From Microbacteriaceae bacterium (GTDB lineage Bacteria; Actinomycetota; Actinomycetes; Actinomycetales; Microbacteriaceae), in NCBI GenBank assembly GCA_026785785.1, contig JAJAZI010000008.1, positions 1-6,495 on the forward strand: DNA of 6,495 nucleotides. The letters run 5' to 3'. Below, in pieces: positions 4,910-6,495 of this stretch; within the stretch, counting starts at the first letter, position 1; each line of letters starts with the position of its first letter. The position numbers and the translations under genes are program-made. The notes beneath the pieces are model-generated. The model saw only the letters and a program-made list of their open reading frames with translations. It made no database searches and had not been told where the DNA came from.

Positions 4910-6160
4910 TTACCTCAGGTCGACCTTCACCGGGAATCGCTTGATGCCGTTGATGAAGTTGCTGCGCAGCCGGGAGACCTCTCCCATCTGCTGCACGCTC
5001 GTGATGCGCGGCAACAGGTCTTCGAACATAATCTTAATCTCGAGCCGGGCGAGCGCGTTGCCCATGCACATGTGCGGGCCGCCGCGGCCGAAGGCCATGT
5101 GCTCGTTCGGGTTGCGGGTGACATCCATGCGGTAGGGGTCGTCGAACACCTGCGGGTCGCGGTTGCCGGCGGCGAACCAGGTGACGACCTTGTCGCCCTC
5201 CGTGATCGCCTGGCCGCGGATCTCGGTGTCGCGGGTTGCCGTGCGGCGGAAGTGGTAGACCGGGCTCGCGAGACGCAGGAACTCTTCGACCGCCCACGGA
5301 ATCAGCTCGGGGCGCTCCTGCAGCAGTTCGAGCTGGTCGGGATTCTGCATGAGGTAGTTCATCGAGTGGGTGATCGTGTGCCGGGTCGTCTCGTTGCCGG
5401 CGACGACGAGCAACAGGAAGTAGCTGTTGAAGTCCCGTTCGGAGAGCGGGATGCCGTCCATCGGCTCCTGGTTGACGAGTCGCGACACGAGGTCGACGCC
5501 GTTGCGGCCGCGGCGGCGGTCGGCGAGCGCGCGACCGTAGTCGAAGACCTCCTGGGCGGCGGGCGAGCGGAACGGCAGCAGCCGGTACTTCTCGCTCTCC
5601 TCGGAGTCGGCGAGCACGTCGGCGTGCTCGGGGTCGGTGTTGCCGACCATGCGGTTGCCCCAGTCGATGAGCTTGTGGATGTCGGCATCCGGCACATCGA
5701 GCATGCGCGCGAGCACCCGGATCGGGAAGTCGGCCGCGACCTCCGCCACGAAGTCGAACTCGCCGAGCGCGAAGGCCTGGTCGAGCGTCGTCGCCGTGAG
5801 CCCGCGGAGGAAGGTCTCATACCCGGCGACGGCCTTGGGCGTGAACTCGCCCTGCATGAGCCGGCGCAGCGCGCGGTGGCGGACGCCGTCGGTCTCGAGC
5901 ATCGACTTGCGCGCCTCGATCTGATCGGCGTCGAGCTCCTCGAGGTTGACGGTGCCCTTCTCGCTCGAGAAAGTCTCGGTGTCGCGCAGCACGTGCACGA
6001 TGTCGTGGTACCCGGTGAGCGACCAGAACCCGTGATTCGGCGTCTCCTCCTCGTCCCAGTGCACGGGAGCCTTCGCCCGCAGCTCGTCGAAGAGCTCCCA
6101 AGGGGGCGCTTGCTCGAACAGGTCCAGGTCGGCCAGCGTGACGTTCGTCGTTGAAGTCAT
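4910..6160 (-). CDS. Cytochrome P450, CYP124/CYP125/CYP142-like
   Basis: A soluble bacterial P450 of 416 residues, an oxygen-activating monooxygenase needing electrons from a ferredoxin and reductase. Visible motifs are the C-helix HRALR (95-99), the I-helix AGNETTR (254-260), ExxR as EFLR (293-296), and the heme loop FGRGGPHMCMG (358-368) with Cys365 as thiolate ligand. The heme loop is one residue longer than the common FGxGxHxCxG and matches the CYP124/125 form, as do AGNETTR and the C-terminal NGIKRFPV. Those relatives hydroxylate sterol side chains and branched lipids, but the substrate here may differ. I chose the ATG at 6160 over the upstream frame opening at 6238 because GAGGAG lies 6 bp before it, the protein then has family length, and the extra 26 residues would cross the palindrome at 6177-6196. 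It is first in an operon with the decarboxylase and divergent from a MarR gene. No redox partner gene is in the window. Confidence 0.92.
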   Translation of the reverse strand: MTSTTNVTLADLDLFEQAPPWELFDELRAKAPVHWDEEETPNHGFWSLTGYHDIVHVLRDTETFSSEKGTVNLEELDADQIEARKSMLETDGVRHRALRRLMQGEFTPKAVAGYETFLRGLTATTLDQAFALGEFDFVAEVAADFPIRVLARMLDVPDADIHKLIDWGNRMVGNTDPEHADVLADSEESEKYRLLPFRSPAAQEVFDYGRALADRRRGRNGVDLVSRLVNQEPMDGIPLSERDFNSYFLLLVVAGNETTRHTITHSMNYLMQNPDQLELLQERPELIPWAVEEFLRLASPVYHFRRTATRDTEIRGQAITEGDKVVTWFAAGNRDPQVFDDPYRMDVTRNPNEHMAFGRGGPHMCMGNALARLEIKIMFEDLLPRITSVQQMGEVSRLRSNFINGIKRFPVKVDLR

Positions 6161-6176
6161 GTCATTCTCCTCGGCG

Positions 6177-6196
6177 ATTGTTCGGGGGCGAACAAT
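6177..6196. promoter_or_regulatory. Operator candidate, ATTGTTC-N6-GAACAAT palindrome
   Basis: ATTGTTCG and CGAACAAT are perfect 8-bp arms around GGGG, centred 27 bp upstream of the P450 ATG. It has the same GTTC-N6-GAAC core and flanking AT as the palindrome at 2363-2384. On the minus strand, -10-like sequences (GATAGT at 6203-6198, TATGGT at 6212-6207) lie just upstream, but no convincing -35 box is seen. MarR proteins often bind such palindromes in the divergent region next to their own gene, so the adjacent MarR product is the natural candidate. Confidence 0.65.
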
Positions 6197-6261
6197 TACT
6201 ATCAGAACCATAATCGATCGCGGGGCGATCTCGGGCACGAATTCTTTTCCGAGCGGTCGAA

Positions 6262-6267
6262 TAGAGT
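6262..6267 (+). promoter_or_regulatory. Possible -10 box of the MarR gene
   Basis: TAGAGT matches the -10 consensus at four of six positions, 31 bp before the MarR ATG. The -35 position (about 6239-6244, GAATTC) is poor. The call rests on spacing and on the locally AT-richer sequence. Confidence 0.3.
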
Positions 6268-6298
6268 ACGTCCGTCACTATTCCTCGAGGAGCACCAC

Positions 6299-6495
6299 AT
6301 GGCCGGACCGTTCACGCTCGCCGAGACGGAGCGCCAGGTGCATGACCGCCTCGGCGGCCTCCCCCTCGACTACTCGGCCATGGCCGTCGCCTCGAACCTG
6401 TTCCGCGCCGCGAACGCCGTGCGCAACCACCTCGAGCGCTCGGTGCTCGCCCAGCACAATCTCTCCTGGACCGGATTCGTCGTGCTCTGGGTCAC
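6299..6495 (+). CDS. MarR-family transcriptional regulator, 5' part only
   Basis: The first 65 codons of a gene cut off by the window end. The visible residues include SAMAVASNLFRAANAVRNHLE (positions 26-46, the N-terminal dimerisation helix region) and LSWTGFVVLWV (55-65), the usual MarR approach to the winged helix-turn-helix. The DNA-binding helices themselves lie beyond the window, so the family call rests on this N-terminal pattern. The ATG is preceded by GAGGAG with a 6-bp spacing. It is divergent from the P450 operon, with the 6177-6196 palindrome between them; MarR proteins are usually dimeric repressors released by a small ligand. It is the likely regulator of the P450 operon and perhaps of the GS-like/GATase-like pair. 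Confidence 0.75.
   Translation, partial: MAGPFTLAETERQVHDRLGGLPLDYSAMAVASNLFRAANAVRNHLERSVLAQHNLSWTGFVVLWV

Noticed and set aside
3573..5135. Long forward open frame (520 codons) opposite the decarboxylase and P450 genes
   Set aside because: It is the antisense of two genes with clear family motifs, has a low-complexity Arg/Gly/Val/Glu-rich translation and spans the junction of both; typical shadow frame in high-GC DNA.
5072..6154. Forward open frame opposite the P450 gene
   Set aside because: Antisense shadow of conserved P450 sequence with no ribosome site or family motif.
6161..6238. N-terminal extension of the P450 to an ATG at 6238
   Set aside because: The 26 added residues match no P450, the extension would cover the operator palindrome, and a good ribosome site precedes the ATG at 6160.

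Overview
The window is GC-rich, densely coding DNA with G/C-biased third codon positions, a GTG start, a possibly leaderless gene and frequent GGATGC/GCATCC hexamers. This suggests a high-GC actinobacterium, possibly a Microbacteriaceae member; the family-level guess is an impression, not a proof. No RNA gene, IS element, CRISPR array or phage gene was seen. 

Layout, left to right: (1) a forward gene for an acetoacetate-decarboxylase-fold protein (55-864), preceded by a palindrome and a -10 box so close to the ATG that the mRNA may be leaderless; (2) a 132-bp convergent gap with two GC-rich hairpins; (3) a reverse gene for a glutamine-synthetase-like amide ligase (997-2346); (4) an 86-bp divergent promoter region with a perfect palindrome; (5) a forward gene for a class I glutamine-amidotransferase-like hydrolase (2433-3164); (6) a 324-bp convergent gap filled with short tandem repeats facing each other in inverted orientation (3165-3488); (7) a reverse two-gene operon, cytochrome P450 (4910-6160) followed after 8 bp by a PLP-dependent group II decarboxylase (3489-4901); (8) a 138-bp divergent region with a second palindrome of the same design; (9) the start of a forward MarR-family regulator gene, cut by the window end (6299 onward). 

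How they may work together (inference): a GS-like ligase without the ammonium-site residues of true glutamine synthetase, next to a GATase-like hydrolase, resembles gamma-glutamylation pathways for amines (PuuA/PuuD for putrescine, AtdA1/AtdA2 for aniline, IpuC for isopropylamine). P450 genes lie beside GS-like genes in mycobacterial cyclic-amine loci (pip/mor). The decarboxylase could make or handle an amine, and the ADC-fold enzyme could perform Schiff-base chemistry on a keto intermediate. The same ATnGTTC-N6-GAACnAT palindrome lies in front of both the ligase/hydrolase pair and the P450 operon, so the genes look like one small regulon, probably controlled by the adjacent MarR protein. The substrate cannot be read from the sequence.
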